Shown here piece after piece: positions 4,627-5,027 of a DNA stretch of 5,027 bases. This stretch comes from Clostridia bacterium. GTDB lineage: Bacteria > Bacillota > Clostridia > Christensenellales > Aristaeellaceae. The stretch's first letter is position 1, and every line of letters begins with the position of its first letter. The notes under the pieces are model-generated. The model did not search any database and was not told where the DNA came from. It saw nothing but the letters and a program-made list of their open reading frames with translations. The position numbers and the translations under genes are program-made. The stretch covers positions 1 to 5,027 of the forward strand of contig WRFT01000145.1 of NCBI GenBank assembly GCA_009776385.1. Reading direction: 5' to 3'.

Positions 4627-5027
4627 TTATCGGTGTTGATTCTGAAACAAATCTATCAGCGCCCGAATGTTTTCCGGCGGCACATCCCCCGGTATCGCGT
4701 GGGTGGGCGCGGCGATGTATCCGCCGTTTTGGCTCATCACGGCCATGATTTCGCCAGCCCTTGCGGTGACCTGTTCCGGCGTGGCAAAGGGCAATAGCCT
4801 CTGTGTACTGATGCCGCCCCAGAAGGACAGCGCGTCGCCGCAGGCGGCTTTGACGCTTTGAATATCGTATATTTCCGGCTGAAAGGTTTGGTATATATCA
4901 AGCTCAATGCCGATGAGGTCGGGGAATACCTGCTCAATATCTCCGCAGGAATGCTGGGCGATAAATTTACCGTGTTCTTTGGCAAAGGCGTATAGCTCGG
5001 TCAGGTAGGGCTTAATGAACTCCCGCC
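4627..5027 (-). CDS. URO-D-like methyltransferase family protein, C-terminal part
   Basis: The frame is open from the right edge (first full codon at 5025) to TAA at 4629-4627, giving the last 132 residues of a longer protein; the start lies outside the window. It belongs to the uroporphyrinogen decarboxylase superfamily (COG0407). Seen in the fragment: HSCGD (25-29), FPDLIGIELDIYQTFQPE (34-51), FWGGISTQRLLPF (68-80), ATPEQV (81-86), and the end motif GGYIAAPTHAIPGDVPPENI (101-120). The HxC pair matches the first two zinc ligands of the MtaA/CmuA corrinoid methyltransferase branch; at the place of their last cysteine there is H109. True HemE lacks the HxC motif, so a methyltransferase-type role is likelier than haem synthesis, but the substrate cannot be told. 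It converges on the zinc-ribbon gene and has no evident link with the sel genes. Confidence 0.85.
   Translation of the reverse strand, partial: REFIKPYLTELYAFAKEHGKFIAQHSCGDIEQVFPDLIGIELDIYQTFQPEIYDIQSVKAACGDALSFWGGISTQRLLPFATPEQVTARAGEIMAVMSQNGGYIAAPTHAIPGDVPPENIRALIDLFQNQHR

Noticed and set aside
4737..4985. Minus-strand open frame of 82 codons
   Set aside because: It is in a different frame from the 132-codon URO-D-like reading of the same strand, which carries clear family motifs.

Overview
The window is a selenocysteine (Sec) decoding locus from what looks like an anaerobic, Sec-using bacterium, most likely a Firmicute of the Clostridia type. The pointers are GC-rich coding DNA with AT-rich intergenic stretches, the compact selA-selB-selC order, a zinc-ribbon protein of a kind common in Clostridia, and a uroporphyrinogen-decarboxylase-like (MtaA/CmuA-type) protein common in corrinoid-using anaerobes. 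The assignment rests on gene families only and cannot be taken to genus.

Layout: bases 1-411 hold no gene. They carry an inverted-repeat element (13-138) and a third, direct copy of its arm (202-239), then a good promoter (345-372). Next come selA (412-1794) and selB (1791-3704), which overlap by ATGA and are surely cotranscribed. tRNA-Sec (selC, 3723-3819, anticodon TCA, CCA encoded) follows 18 nt after selB. It has its own likely promoter, whose extended -10 overlaps the selB stop codon, and a hairpin terminator behind it (3825-3854). Bases 3855-4277 contain no convincing protein gene. They hold a very good promoter (TTGCGT, 16 nt, TATAAT) and then about 200 nt of GC-rich, hairpin-rich sequence that reads like a structured RNA. 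A 92-residue double zinc-ribbon protein follows (4278-4556) and ends at a textbook terminator (4587-4615). The 3' part of a convergent COG0407 gene (URO-D-like methyltransferase family) enters from the right edge on the minus strand.

How it works together: selC makes the UGA-reading tRNA, which seryl-tRNA synthetase charges with Ser. SelA converts Ser-tRNA-Sec to Sec-tRNA-Sec using selenophosphate, and SelB carries it to ribosomes paused at UGA codons with a SECIS hairpin. selD, the selenophosphate synthetase gene, is not in the window, and no selenoprotein gene is visible. The most interesting unexplained part is the putative structured RNA at about 4021-4240. It has four nearly evenly spaced GTAAG pentamers and two pairs of mutually exclusive helices, ahead of the zinc-ribbon gene. 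I do not recognise it as a known RNA class. The tRNA-Sec is also slightly unusual: G/A mismatches sit where the eighth acceptor pair and sixth D-stem pair would be.
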